From assembly GCA_026545765.1 (NCBI GenBank), contig CM048844.1, positions 17,244,237 through 17,308,236 of the forward strand: a DNA stretch of 64,000 bases, read 5' to 3'. Both the position numbers and the translations under genes were made by a program. Shown here one piece after another: positions 26,177 to 38,039 of the stretch. Source of the DNA: Plantago major (Eukaryota > Streptophyta > Magnoliopsida > Lamiales > Plantaginaceae). The stretch's first letter is position 1, and each line of letters begins with the position of its first letter. A model generated the notes under the pieces. That model was given only the letters and a program-made list of their open reading frames with translations. It was not told where the DNA came from and did not search any database.

Positions 26177-27820
26177 GCTATATACAGGCATGACAATGCA
26201 ACAATTGAATCTAAAATGCGTGATAATAAAGTCAATAACAAAGTTAGTGCAGTTAAAAAAGTAGGCTGCATTTTGGTGCTAAAAAGGGAATGCCGAAGTA
26301 ACTTTAGCTTGGTTTGAAACTTGAAAACCATTAATTTTGTTATAAAGCTCATTCATTCATTGATTCATGTTACTACAGTATTGTTATGTTTAGGGCCTAC
26401 AGAAAGCAAAAATGATGTACTCCCTCCTATTTTGTTTGTTTGATGAATGAATGAAGTTAAAGCCAACAATTCCACATGCATCCATGTGAGAATTTAATTA
26501 AGCCAGGCCACCCGTATATTATTTCCTTTTATGTTTTCTCCTGAGTTGTACTACTACTGTTACTGTAGCACCCAAGTTAACTCGTGTTCTAGTCTTGTCA
26601 TTTTCATACCTGAAATTATTAATGCCTAAGATGCCTCCATGCTCCATAGTACAAAAGATCTTACCCAGTATTTACTACAAATGGACCTTTTCTTTTTCTT
26701 GTCAACTTTCAATAATCCCAGAAAAAATTGTTTGACACTCCTTTCAAATGAAAATGTTCTGCCCCATGGCTTACGAATTCCCATTTAGAAATCTTGAACA
26801 TCATTCGAACCCCAAGACCAGACACTTGACATGGAAATATTCAGGAATCCGATGTCATATTGCTGCCATGTCTTAGAACCAACTAAGAAAAATCTTCTCG
26901 AAAATTCTCCCCCATCACTAACGAAAGTTGCAAATGCCAAATCCTAAAAGAATCATCTTATAACTAAAGTTCCCTGGTGCAAATCAACTACGTAGTGTAA
27001 GATCAAATTACAGGTCTGGAATATGGAGCAACACAATTTTCTGAATCCAAAAACAATTCAGAAAGATAATGAAACACAGATATGGTAAGTAGATTAGAAA
27101 AGGGAGAAGTGAACCATGAAGGATAATGGAATTTTTATGTAGTGATTTTCAATAATCATGTTGGGAAAGAGACCACTCTACAAGCAGCCCATTGTATAAC
27201 ACGGGGAACTGTTCCTAGCTGAAACTGCTTGTACTGTATGTATTCTGAAGAGCTGGATAAAATCTTGTCTGTTCAAGTAGGTGAAATAGGAATGTTACAA
27301 CAAAGCCATCTTTACTAGGCTGGCCTCAAAGATGGGCCTTCTTGCAACGACTCAATTTGGGTCATTCCTGAAACAATTCAGCCTAGTGAAGATGCAAAAC
27401 TTAGTTACAGTTGTAAAAAAAGCTGACAAAATCATAAAACATAAAGTCGATTGCTTGTATTGTTGATTTAAAAGAGGCAAGAAACAGCTAGCTACAATCC
27501 CTTCAAATAAAGAAGATAACATTCAAACAGAAACCGAAAGGGACCATGGCCCTCTAAATTTCTTATAACAAGTCATGCGCATTAATCAGAAGTTTACATA
27601 AAAGATCATAACTAGATGAGCGCACCTACATTTGATCAAAATCATGAAGTGCAGTCTTTCAACTAATGCACATGGAAGTCACATGGGAAAGAAAAGGAAC
27701 ACCATAAAGAGCATACTCAAATTGCTATTCTAACTTCATTTTAATCAACGGTAGAGTGACGCTTACAAGTTTTGTAGTCTTACATTTCATAAAATTCCTG
27801 AAACGACTTGCAAAGAAAGA

Positions 27821-29679
27821 TCAAACTGAATTGTCCGAGCTAATTATGATTTTTTTCACAGGCACAGCCTTTGGCCTCCAGAGCCCAAGCCTATATTGGT
27901 GGGTATACCTCAGTATCAGCTTCCTCTGCAAGATACCAAAATCACATTAAGCATTCACTGCTAGATTACGGGAGCACAAAGTTCACCTGGTGCACACTTT
28001 CGGAGTACCAACACACAATTGGACAAGTATCAAAAAGTCCATTTCACGAATAAACTAGTTTTTTCTCAGCCAAGTCATTCAGAAGCATTTCTAAAATTTC
28101 ATATCTTGTCCACAAGGTGATCATAGAAAAAGATCGTATCAAATGCGCAAGAAAGCAAAATATTTCCAGAAAACTATGAAACTGAAGATTATGCATAACA
28201 GTAATTACAGGCGTAAATATGACTTGGGTTGGAAAAGGCAAGCCCCATCCCAATCAATAAGTGAATACCGTCCATCAACATCAATCGTGTCTATTGATCT
28301 ACCCTACCTAGACAATGCAATTAACAGACAAAACTCACTTATTATGTTATAGAAAAAAAGCATTTTGCAACCAATTTATGGACTGGTTAGAACTAGCTAC
28401 ACAATAATATAATCTACGGAATTCATTTAGAAAACTCTACCTATATCTGTAAGTTTTGCATAACATTTATAGATTATGCTCAAAGATTCCTGCAGAAGTC
28501 GACTTTGGTCATAATGTGGGTTATCTTAAAAGCTGCGCCTCGTGGAAAAACGCAATGATTGAAGTGTTGGATAGGTGAGTAACAAATAGCCGATAGACTA
28601 GCAGGTGAGATGCCATTTTTTCTGTGTGTTATGTTTCTCGGAGTGCACCTTAAAAATAAAACAAGAACATATAATGAGTGAAAACAAAAGAAGATTGCTA
28701 CAAGAAAAAGGAACCAGTCTGGAGAATCAAACCCTGAAATGGTAACTGAAAGTGCATTCTAAGAGAACTTCATCCTCCATGAAGTAATCTCACAAGAGCG
28801 CATAGCAAATTTACTTGCAATAACACTGTGCTACTGCTACCAATTGAAAAGAGCAATATCCTAATGAGGTGCCAGAGATGTTTACAACGTAGGTGAATGC
28901 TTAGGAAATAGGTGGTACGGAACTCATATGAATCCCCTAATCAACTGATGTATCCCTACAGGTAAACCGGAAGGACAAATTCATGCATAACCCCTAGAGC
29001 AACCGAACGTCTCATCCAGATTACTTTTATATATTCAATGGCACAGAAATATTGATTGAATTTCAATAACATGTATACAAACTCTACCACACAATCCTTT
29101 AATCATGTTGCCCTACGAAAGCTTTGTCAACTCATCCTTTCTACACCGAGTTCGGGGCATTACCATAACAATACAGCACAAACTAATCCGCAATACACAA
29201 GTAACTCACAGTTGTACCGCAACCCCAAAAAACATCCTGGCTAGTAGTACATACTAATATCAAAGAAATGCACTTCAGCTCAATAACTCAAATCAACCAC
29301 AGAACAAGAAGAAAAAAGAATCAGTCTTGGAATATTTTAGTATCTTACATCTTTGCAGGGAATGCCGAGTCTCTTGAGCTTAAGTGTTCGAGTGACGAGA
29401 AGCTTCTGAAAATCGCCAATCCCAGACTCCAGCTTCTCTACATGATTCTCTAATCCTTTCCCAATTCCATTCAGGAATTCAGGTATCCCGACATTCACTG
29501 CAATTTCAAATAAAACAATTACAAATTCAAACGCATACGAAAAATGTAATAGAAAGAAGAAAAAAGAAAATGTGTTCACCAATGTAAGGGCTGGGTTTGG
29601 AGGAGAAATTTGCAGAGAGTGGTAGGGAGGAGTTTGAGAGAAGACTCCTGTTCGTCCATAGAAATTGCCTCCAAGCCAT
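27821..29679 (-). CDS. IGR-motif mitoribosomal small-subunit protein (mS41/Fyv4-like), three exons
   Basis: On the minus strand the exons are 29679-29580, 29497-29349 and 27925-27821, giving 117 residues with clean GT-AG junctions and closing phases. Residues 1-32 (MAWRQFLWTNRSLLSNSSLP and on) are basic and hydroxylated with no acid, as in a mitochondrial presequence. Residues 38-95 form the IGR motif: GIPEFLNGIGKGLENHVEKL, then TLKLKRLGIPCKDRKLILRY. The tail YRLGLWRP...PVKK is typical of plant members. Proteins with this motif are mS41 of the mitochondrial ribosome (Fyv4 in yeast), so a role in the mitochondrial small subunit is inferred. Exon 1 is read in a different frame from the longest open frame here, because only that frame joins exon 2 in phase. 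The second intron is long (about 1.4 kb). CT- and TA-rich DNA at 29,757-29,780 may hold the promoter. Confidence 0.85.
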
Positions 29680-30355
29680 TGTCGAAATGAATTTGATTGA
29701 TCTGAGCTCGTTTCTAGGTTTTCAGGACTCAATTTCACGCCCCCAAAGTTACTGATCTCTCTCTATATATATATAATAGAATAGAGAAAGGCGAGAAAAA
29801 AGGACGGACTCGTTACATTATGTGTAACTTATTCCAATTCCAAGAGCTCGGATCAAATCGGCTGAACGCTAAAACGGCGTCGTAGCGCGTTACTAAGTAC
29901 CCTAATTCGTTGCTACACGTATCGAGTTCCGTCCCGTTCGAGATCTATCAGTTTACAGACTCTATTCGACTATCTTAGTTCTTAGAACAACATTTCCATA
30001 TGCTTTTATGGCACACAATTTAAAGATTAAATACTTTCTGGTAAAATAATATAATCTCGTTAGAAAAAATAAGTTGTAATGGATGGAAGCAGGTTGGAAA
30101 AATTGTAAGTGTGAAATTTCTGAGTGTGCTGATGACACTCACACAACTCTTATTCCAGTGTTCTGAACACACTGAATGATAGTATTTACCTTTTTTCACA
30201 TCACCTAAAACCCGTCAAAACAAGTGCATAATATATACTAACTAGTAAACTCCCCCTGAAACTAAGAGAAATTACTCTCCCTTAATTTCAGAATAAGTGA
30301 TAGCATAAATGACAAAAGATAGACATATAATCCTAAATATTATAGTCCAAATATT
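29680..30355. other. Upstream region of the IGR-motif gene
   Basis: It holds the CT/TA repeat near 29,757-29,780 and a GC-richer block (CGCTAAAACGGCGTCGTAGCG, near 29,868) that could be promoter DNA. The rest is AT-rich. A small hairpin GAGTGT...ACACTC lies near 30,122-30,138. No further gene is seen. Confidence 0.4.
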
Positions 30356-30817
30356 CAGGGAAATAACAATGACATCAAAGAAAACACAGAAAGAACTTTA
30401 CAATCAACAACAGAGCAATTAAGAATGTTCGCTAGTTTGGGTTTTGAATGACTCCACTTTTCCATAATTTGTACTGTTGGCCAATATACACATATGCTTC
30501 CCACGAAACACCCAATCTGGACTGCATTTTTCAGGAATAAGAAATCAGGCGAAACCTGATATTTTATCCCTACAAGAAGCAGCAGTGTCGGAACCAAATA
30601 TTTCATCACCACTGTGTTTCTCCTGCCAACACACCTGCGATGAAAATAACCATAAGTGGTTTATGTTTCGTATTAGCATGACTTAGAAATGAACATTTTT
30701 CCTAAATATAATTAGAAAAATTCCTTTGCCGCTAGTATAAATTCATTGTGAGCACTTGGGTGGATGCTTGTGTTTTCTAGCTACTAATGTTCATGAATTA
30801 CAGAGGTTGAATCTAAA
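30356..30817. repeat. Duplicated segment, copy 1
   Basis: This 462-bp segment is nearly identical to 47324-47788, with only a handful of substitutions and small indels. Similarity begins at CAGGGAAATAACAATGACAT and ends at GAGGTTGAATCTAAA; outside these points the sequences do not match. The minus strand has an 85-codon open frame here with no recognised family. It could be a captured exon fragment or an unclassified repeat. Confidence 0.85.
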
Positions 30818-32176
30818 TGTGACCAATTAAATCTTCTGAATCCCATAATTCCATAAAAATCGCCACCCACATACTGAATTTAGGCACATATAGTGAATTT
30901 ACATAATGCATATAAAAATGGTATTAAAAAAAAATTGTTGAATATATACACACTCAAATCGAATATCACCAAACTCCTATATATAAGAATGGGTTTGGAT
31001 GTTTCAAATACTTGAGGTAATTATGATGCCCACCTTCTGTATGCTTCCCAATTTGTTGAGGCATGACAAATTTATCTTTTTTACATTTAAAGGTATTTAT
31101 GAAATCCAATTAAGGTTATATATTTGGTAGTATATGATTCCAAATTGTTAGTTTTAAATTTAATATAGTGAAATGAATCCAATCATTTTATCGGACTCAA
31201 GTAATCAATATTACATTGTTCAATGAAGCTTAATTATATTTTATACTTTCATATTTGCATGATTTACGGTTGAATATGCATTTTTCTTAATGGGCATGAA
31301 TCCAGTAGGAGGATCTTTGGATATATGCTTAACATAGTCCCTTCAACTGATCTTCTAGTAATGTTCTATGAATCGTGTACTAGACGTGCTCTTTTCAGTT
31401 CCAGAAGATAGAAGAGACACACGTGAGCTAATTGGTGGTGTGTTGATCTTTACATGTCTATCAAAAACATTTTACATATAAAGACCTTTGATTTCATTTT
31501 CTTTATGTATAAGATTCGATCGGTAGGATGAGGTATAAGGGTTCTCTACGATCTCTGGCTGGAAGGACTGATTCCATCCAACCCGAATTCAACCCCGTTC
31601 GAATTAATGATGTTCATGTCCGGCCTGGCATATACTCGAACCCGTTCCATACCTTTGTTACAAGACCCGACCACAACATTTTATGATTAAGTTAGCAAAA
31701 ATTACATTTTTTCCTGCCGGGGGTCTTTAATCTTGTATCTACTTTCTTGATCCATAACGGGCCTGGGGGATATAATACTCTCTAGGTTGGGGAACACTTT
31801 TCGATATTCTCTCTACTTTCTTTATCTCCATGATGAGCATGGGGGGGTTGTTGGGAACAACCCTATTGATGGTATTATATACTTTTGTATTTTAATTTGG
31901 TTCCGTTTAAGGGATAGAATTAAAAAAAAAACATGTATCTGTTACTAATTAACATGTCAGATACGATAGGACCCTATTCTTACATTTTCTATAGTTAACA
32001 TAAATAAACACTCAATGATATAATATTGGATGAATAAAGACTACTGACCGACACTACAATCAAGGTTGTTCACATAAACACTCAATGATATAATATTGGA
32101 TGAAGAAGGACTATCTTATTTTTTCGATTAATTTATTTTATCATCGCTTTTTATTTATTATTAAAAGTAAATTATA
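30818..32176. other. Intergenic, AT-rich, with a 31-bp direct repeat
   Basis: No gene is recognised. A 31-bp direct repeat, starting ATAAACACTCAATGATATAA, occurs at 32004-32034 and 32074-32104. Near 31.55-31.7 kb an ACCCGAATTC/CCCGTTC-rich stretch resembles decayed transposon sequence. Confidence 0.45.
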
Positions 32177-32204
32177 CCGTGACAATGTCACGGGTTAGTA
32201 CTAG
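32177..32204 (+). mobile_element. Helitron 3' terminus
   Basis: The stem CCGTGAC-AAT-GTCACGG (32177-32193) is followed by GTTAGTACTAG and then a T. A short GC hairpin about 10 bases before a terminal CTAG, with insertion next to T, is the usual 3' end of plant Helitrons. I could not find the matching 5' TC end, so the length is unknown. It could reach back toward the duplicated segment at 30.4-30.8 kb, but that is inference. Confidence 0.65.
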
Positions 32205-33040
32205 TATGTTATAAAAAACACACAAACTCCGTTAGATGTTGGGGAAGAAGATGACATTGATGATTTTTTTTTGTTTTCTTTTTTGTTTTGTTTCCCTTCA
32301 TTATATTAATTTTAACATAAGAAGGTAAAATGGTCATTTCAACACTATTTAACGTTGTTGACTATATTGACTTTGACGGGGCTTCTTATAAGTAAAGTTT
32401 AAGAGAGTCCAGACTCCAGATCTTTAGGTAATTTACCATATACCTAGGTAACTACTTTTCCCAACTTCAATTGCCATACCTGGCATATTCTCGATACTTT
32501 AAACCCTGCTACAGTGGAATCGATTGCATTTGCAGCGGAGCTAGTTAGACCACTCCCAATGGGTCTTAGCTAAGGTCGTGAATAGTGGCGGTCGTGAGTT
32601 AAGACCGATTTAACGACCACTGCAGAAAAAAACTGTCCAACATGTCGTGATAAGGCCGTGAATAGTGTTTTTTAATATTTTTTTCGTATTTTTTAATATT
32701 TTTTAAACTTGCTTAACATATTATAAGAGTGTTTAGAAGTTGAAATTAATCAAATTGGATTCTTAAAACCCGTTTTATAATTTATTGAGATTGAAAAATA
32801 TAGTCGTTGTCTAATTAATCCGTTTGAAAAATATAGTCGTTGTTTAATCCGTTTGAAACTTATATCCGTTCGGAACAACATGTATTAAAAACACACAGAT
32901 TCATATATTGAAATCATACGGATACAACATCACAACATTACAATCCTAATACATGATTGAAATTGAAAACACACAACATCATACAACATTGAAATCCTAC
33001 TTGAAATGAAATGAAAGCACACAACAACAAACATAAGGAA

Positions 33041-34350
33041 TCACATTCCGAGCTTGGAATGGAGCTTCTGCAGGATAGTAAGCTCCATCGGTGACAAGTT
33101 ATCGAACCTGTTTTGTAGATCGATCATCATTTGGAACTTCCCCAACGTAGCAGCTTGATGTTGACTCTCAGCAAGCATTCTCGTATCCTCAGACTTCTTC
33201 TCCGCCTTCATTCGCATCACTTCAAGCTTCCTCTCCTCAAACTCAAGCCTCCGCGCCTCAGCTTGCTTCCTTTCCTCAATCTTTCTCAGTTTAAGCTCAA
33301 GCCTCTTCTCCTCAATTTTATTCATGCCTTGGAAGGATTCATTCAAACCGTCCATAATCGAGCTTCCACTCGAACCCCCTGCTTTTGGAAGGCCTTTGCC
33401 TTATCACAACCCATAGGGCGCTTCGATGCAATTTCGCTCCCATCATCATTGCATTCCAAACCCCTTTTGGTACCGCTCCCACCACTAACCTCAACATTGA
33501 TAGCCTCATCAGCCGATCCACCACCATATGCCCAAGGTTACGCCCTGGAAGTTTTCACCCCGGTTGCACTGGTGAGATTCATGTGAGATTGCCACTGCGG
33601 ATAGTGCCTCATTGCTTCCCAACAATGCATGTTATTAAACTTACTGCCCTGCCTCTGTTTGTGTAGCTTTTTGGCCATGTTGATAACATCATCGTCATTG
33701 TAACCGCTTTTATCTCCAACACATCTTTCCGCATCATCATAAGCTGAGACAAAGTGGTTTACATCTTCTTTCATCCGAGTCCACCTACCACGTAGTGAAT
33801 TTGCAGTTCGAGGTGTGAGACCGGTAAGAGGATGGCCATCTCTAATGTTTTGCTCCCAGATTTCCTGAACTTCCACAAACATCGAAGTATACGTGCGGTT
33901 GGTGGCTTTCACCGGATCCTCACTTAACGACATGAAAATCTGGATGAGAGCACGATCCTCCTCTTCAGAGTACGAACTCCTTGACCCATCTTTTTCTTCC
34001 TCTTTCCCCGCGGTTGAGGCTGCCTTTTTTTCCAGTAAGCTTGCGAGGTTTCCTTCCTTTCCCTTTTGTCGTAGGTTCCGGTTGAGTCTCCGGAACAGAC
34101 TCCGGTGGATAAGTTGAAGAGTCTGGGTTGTATGGATTGTAGCATCCAGTCGTATCGTAGAATGAAGGTTCCGATTGGCCTTTGGGTGAGATGGGGAGTT
34201 GGGAGTGACACCATAAAACTCATTCAGAAATGTCGGTATTTTATCCAACATTCCTTGTTGAGTGAGCCATATGTATGTTGGATGTTCAAATGGATTTGGT
34301 GGAATGGAGTTTGGAGTGGAGTTCGAATTCTAGGAGTTGTGAGTAGACAT
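33041..34350 (-). pseudogene. Harbinger-associated Myb/SANT-like protein, degraded
   Basis: In order on the minus strand: an N-terminal part (MSTHNS, then NSIPPNPFEHPTYIW); a proline-rich linker (CYNPYNPDSSTYPPES); a Myb/trihelix-like domain (SEEEDRALIQIFMSLSEDP, TANSLRGRWTRMKED, FNNMHCWEAMRHYPQW); and a charged coiled coil (EEKRLELKLRKIEERKQAEA and on) ending in LSPMELTILQKLHSKLGM. This is the layout of the glutathione S-transferase T3-like/NAM-associated proteins that accompany PIF/Harbinger transposases and help them bind DNA. Here the reading frame changes more than once and an early stop follows the first residues, so it is not functional. A CACTA element sits about 50 bp upstream of the ATG. 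Confidence 0.75.
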
Positions 34351-34440
34351 TTTAGCGTTTTGAGTTTAAGAAGTGGAAGATGAGAGGAAATTGAGGTGTG
34401 GTGCACTACAAAAAAACTGGTCTGTAGTGAAGGATAGATC

Positions 34441-35105
34441 CGTCGCTACAGACCAGCGATCCGTCGCCCCAGCTCTGGCGACGGATAGCAATTCCGTCGC
34501 TCCACTGGAGCTGAGGCGACGGATAAATAATCTTTCGTCCAATTCCGTCGCCCCACTGGAGCTTTGACTTTTTTTAATTTTTTTTAAAATCGATTATTGG
34601 CGACGGATAGAATCTATCCGTCGTTACATTGGCGACGGATAGATCTATCCGTCGCTGAAAAGCTATTTTTTTTAAAAAAAAATAAAATCCGTATTCGAAT
34701 TCACTACAAAAAAAACTAGTTTTAGCGACGGAATTATCCATCGCTAAAACTGTGCCGATCCATCGCTAAATCCTTAGCGACGGATTTAGCGACGGATAAC
34801 CCTTCTTCTCCAAACCAATTTTCACTATTTTTTTGGCGACGGATAAGTATTCCGTCGCTACATAACGACGAACTGGCGACGGATTAATCCGTTGACCAGT
34901 CCGTCCGAATTGGCGACGGATTACTTATCCGTCGCTAATTAGAGACGGAATTTAGCGACGGATTTGTTCCGTCGCTAAATCCCACCACCAAGTCGGCCTT
35001 AGTTCGGTTGACATTTAGCGACGGAACAAAATCCGTCGCTAAATTCAATGGGCTAATTCGCCCTTAGTTCGTGAATTTAGCGACAGATTTTGTTCCGTCG
35101 CTAAA
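34441..35105. repeat. Left subterminal repeat array of CACTA 1
   Basis: Many copies of GCGACGGAT and ATCCGTCGC alternate in both directions, often as the near-palindrome GCGACGGATAGATCTATCCG. Such arrays are the binding sites for the TnpA-type protein in the En/Spm family. Confidence 0.85.
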
Positions 35106-35510
35106 TTCACTGTTTAATTTTTTTTTTAATATTTTCGTTTCACCTGTTTTTTCACATAATATAATCATAGATAATATACCCGAAACAATTAAATTGCATT
35201 AATATATCCGAAACAATATAAATTATCTATAAATTATCCGAAACAAGAAGAAGGTGAAATAGTGTCAAATTATCCATAACAAGTCCATAATAAGTCTGAT
35301 GTAACTAAGAATAATTGGGAGGAGGCGGTGGGTGAGACTGGGAAGAACTACTGAACATCTGGGTCAAAGCGTCCATCCATTTGAGCCATCTGAGCCTGTT
35401 CCTCAAGCACTTGCTCAAAGTCGCCTTGGTCGCACTATTTCACAGTGGAGAGGAGTCATCATCTCTTGAACCTGCTCCAGTGTGTAGAGATTAGATCGCG
35501 ATCCTGATCC

Positions 35511-37318
35511 CTAGGACACTGAGAAGCTACCAGAACTCATGGAAGGGCCCAAACTTCCCAATCCATACATTCGACCCTTGCTGTCCATTGGGTTGACCTC
35601 GAAGAAGATCTGGTCTTGCTCTTCAATTGACTGCTCATGACCGTCGATCATCCTCTCGTCCATCCTCCTCTCGACCTCACTCTGCAATTGTTGGTTGCAT
35701 ACGAAATGAGATGCAATTTTAGGAATCACTTTAAAATACTCAAATACACATGTTAACCTTAAGAAAGAAACGTGCATCGCATACGCCCTCACGTCAGTCC
35801 AGATGCCATTCTTCAGCTTAGCCTTCTTGAAGTGGTACATAGCACTCTTCGGCTGTCCTCTATTGGCCTAAAAAAATATATGTGCAAACAAATAGTTAGT
35901 TGACAGGTGTGAAAGCAAAAAACTGTTATGTATCATATTCCAAGTCATAAACAACATATTTACTAACCTCCATCACGTGATCTGTAACAACAGCTCGCGA
36001 CCCATAGTAATGTCTGGCAGTGCACGTACCATCTCGCGGCTCAGACAAACGGTTTTGTCTGTTCTTGTACGCTTGATCCTGGACGAAGGGATCATTCTAG
36101 TACGTCTTCCACAGTGCCCACTCGTCATCCCCCACCCAAGTTGGTTGCCTGCGTGTCTCCTTCATTTTGTAGACCATTTTCCTGTAGATGTCTGACCCTA
36201 AAGTCTCGAAAACGGAGTACAACTGGGACACCAGGGCATTGGGAATGTAGTAGTCCTTCTACAACAATTCCATTCAAAGTAAAAATTACACAAGTTTAAA
36301 GAAAGATAACAATTTAAATATAACACTCAAATGTAGTAGTCCTACAACAATTCAATTCAGTGGCTAACATACCACTCAAATGACACAACAAGTTCATAAA
36401 TGGTGACTAACACATCAAAACAAGCTTAGTGGCTAACATACCACTCAAATTGTCCTAAAATTGACTAACACAATGGTGACTAACATATCACCCAAGTTCA
36501 GTGGCTAATATACCACTCAAATGACACAACAAGTTCATAAATGATGACTAACACATCAAAACAAGCTTAGTGGTAACATACCACTCAAATTGTCCTAAAT
36601 TGACTAACACAATGGTGACTAACATATCACCCAAGTTCAGTGGCTAACATACCACTCAAATGACACAACAAGTTCATGAATGGTGACTAACACATCAAAA
36701 CAAGCTTAGTGGCTAACATACCACTCACAGATATAGTGGCTAACATACCACACACATTAACACAATGATTAAAATAACAAATAAAGCATTCATTGTAACA
36801 TTTAAGCTTATGCGCAGCTCGTCGAAGTAAAAGTGCTTCATCCGGTCCGGGATGTTTGACCACTTCTCGCCTCCCTGTCCCGGCATCTCCCGCCTCCCCC
36901 TGAAGATTTTGCCTAGTTTGTCCAAGGCATCCGGAGGCCAAAATCTGTTATCAATGAGACAAACAAGAAACGAATATTCATTAGTAAAATCATGTAACAT
37001 ATATTTATCTTAAGTGTATGTTCTACAAATCCATAATACTTACTTGTTCCTGCCGTTGGGGAACAACACCGGCTTCCCCTGAAATGTAGCACCGTCCGTC
37101 AACGTCAAGTAGGGACACCCGTCAGAGGGGTAGTCACCAGGAGCATGTGCCGTGTAGGCCGGTGGAGTCTCTGGTACCTGAGACTGGCTGCTGCTCCCAC
37201 CAATGTCGTATCCAACGAGAGGACTAGTACCATGACTCGCTGGTGTACTACTAGAACCCGCTGGACTAGCACCCCTACACCCGGGAGGAAGGTATGTCGA
37301 CTTCCTTTGGCGCGGCAT
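35511..37318 (-). pseudogene. En/Spm-type plant transposon protein in CACTA 1, degraded
   Basis: Reading the minus strand, exon 1 (37318-37044) starts MPRQRKSTYLPPGCRGAS. Exon 2 starts at 36944 with FWPPDALDKLGKIFRGR and KWSNIPDRMKHFYFDEL. A third exon (36258-35968) reads DYYIPNALVSQLYSVFE, KETRRQPTWVGDDEW, NRLSEPRDGTCTARHYYGS. A fourth from 35867 reads MYHFKKAKLKNGIWTD, then after a short intron SEVERRMDERMIDG, and ends GRMYGLGSLGP. This is the Transposase Ptta/En/Spm plant family (TNP1/TnpA-like, with the YGLGSLG hallmark). Exon 3 contains an in-frame TAG, so the copy appears inactive. Its role would be binding the subterminal arrays. Confidence 0.75.
36358..36730. repeat. About 140-bp tandem repeat inside CACTA 1
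   Basis: Units begin at 36358, 36499 and 36638 (spacing 141 and 139 bp), each starting CAGTGGCTAAYATACCACTC. Within a unit the box GTGGCTAACATACCAC occurs twice. The array lies in an intron of the element's gene. The last unit is partial. Confidence 0.85.
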
Positions 37319-37662
37319 CTGCAAGAGCATATAAGAAATTGCAAGAAAAAATGTGTTAGTAAAGAATACATGAATATGCATGTAAATTAAACATATACAT
37401 TTGATAGATATTAACGCACAAAAAGTAATAATAATCAACAACTAAGCATATATACACATAACAACTAAGCATACAATACACACGTACCCTCATCCTCCTC
37501 GGCTATTGTTAAGTCTATAAATTGGTCTTCATGCAGGTCTATGAACTCATCATCATCTTGTACATGAACGATCGGGATTCGTAATTATATGATTAGCCTA
37601 ACACGTCTACAATTATTAGAGGTGGTGGTGGAGATATATTAATGTTTTTTAGGCTTTTAGCG

Positions 37663-37946
37663 ACGGATAGATCTAAATCTATCCGTCGCTAACTTTTCTA
37701 TTTTTTTTAATTTTCCGGTCATTTGGGGACGGATAGATCTATCCGTCGCTAAAGTTTTTTTATTTTTTTTTCTTTTTATTATGGTCAACAAAATTAGCGA
37801 CGGATAAAAGTTATCCGTCGCTACAGAGCGACGTATAATTTTATCCGTCGCTATGTGTAGCGACGGATTAAATCCGTCGCTACCCTTAGCGATTCGTCGC
37901 TACTGGGGCGACGGATAAAATCCGTCGTCCCTTTCCGTCGGATTGT
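37663..37946. repeat. Right subterminal repeat array of CACTA 1
   Basis: The same GCGACGGAT/ATCCGTCGC units as at the left end run up to the 3' tip. Confidence 0.85.
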
Positions 37947-38039
37947 CCATGTTTTTTTGTAGTGGTGAAATGGGTTGTGAATGAGATGTATTTATAGATC
38001 TCGAAAAAATATAGCCGTTGGTGTATTTTTTATTTAATA

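Larger units (their letters stand above)
21430..27820. other. Intergenic, no gene recognised
   Basis: This is AT-rich DNA with small repeats: a GATGAT microsatellite at about 22,567, isolated Stowaway-like ends (CTCCCTCC at about 22,276 and 26,422), a hAT-like remnant and a small foldback, both listed separately. A short direct duplication (GGATGCAGGG/TTTAGACC, then GGATGCTGGGGTTTAGAACC) lies near 25.83-25.92 kb. Open frames here are short and show no family motif. The last part may include the 3' UTR of the minus-strand IGR-motif gene. Confidence 0.5.
34404..37964 (-). mobile_element. CACTA (En/Spm) element 1, 3.56 kb
   Basis: The perfect terminal inverted repeat CACTACAAAAAAAC / GTTTTTTTGTAGTG is flanked by the 3-bp duplication GTG (34401-34403 and 37965-37967). 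Both ends carry long arrays of GCGACGGAT and its complement, the subterminal repeats bound by CACTA transposition proteins. A second 5' tip, CACTACAAAAAAAACTAG, occurs at 34702, so the left end looks composite. The interior carries one transposon gene on the minus strand; I see no TnpD-type DDE transposase, so the element is probably non-autonomous. Confidence 0.9.

Noticed and set aside
29337-29738. 133-codon minus-strand open frame taken as a single exon
   Set aside because: It reads through intron 1, and its exon-1 frame does not match the spliced frame. The real start is at 29679 in another frame, supported by phase, a presequence-like start and the IGR motif.
30355-30612. 85-codon hydrophobic minus-strand frame as a membrane protein gene
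   Set aside because: It lies in a duplicated segment, has no family match that I recognise and no clear splice or promoter context; kept only as part of the repeat.
33131-33586. 151-codon plus-strand open frame
   Set aside because: It is the antisense shadow of the Harbinger Myb-like gene; leucine- and serine-rich with no domain.
36358-36730. Regularly spaced repeats as a CRISPR-like array
   Set aside because: Units are about 140 bp with no unique spacers, in a plant transposon intron; it is a plain tandem repeat.
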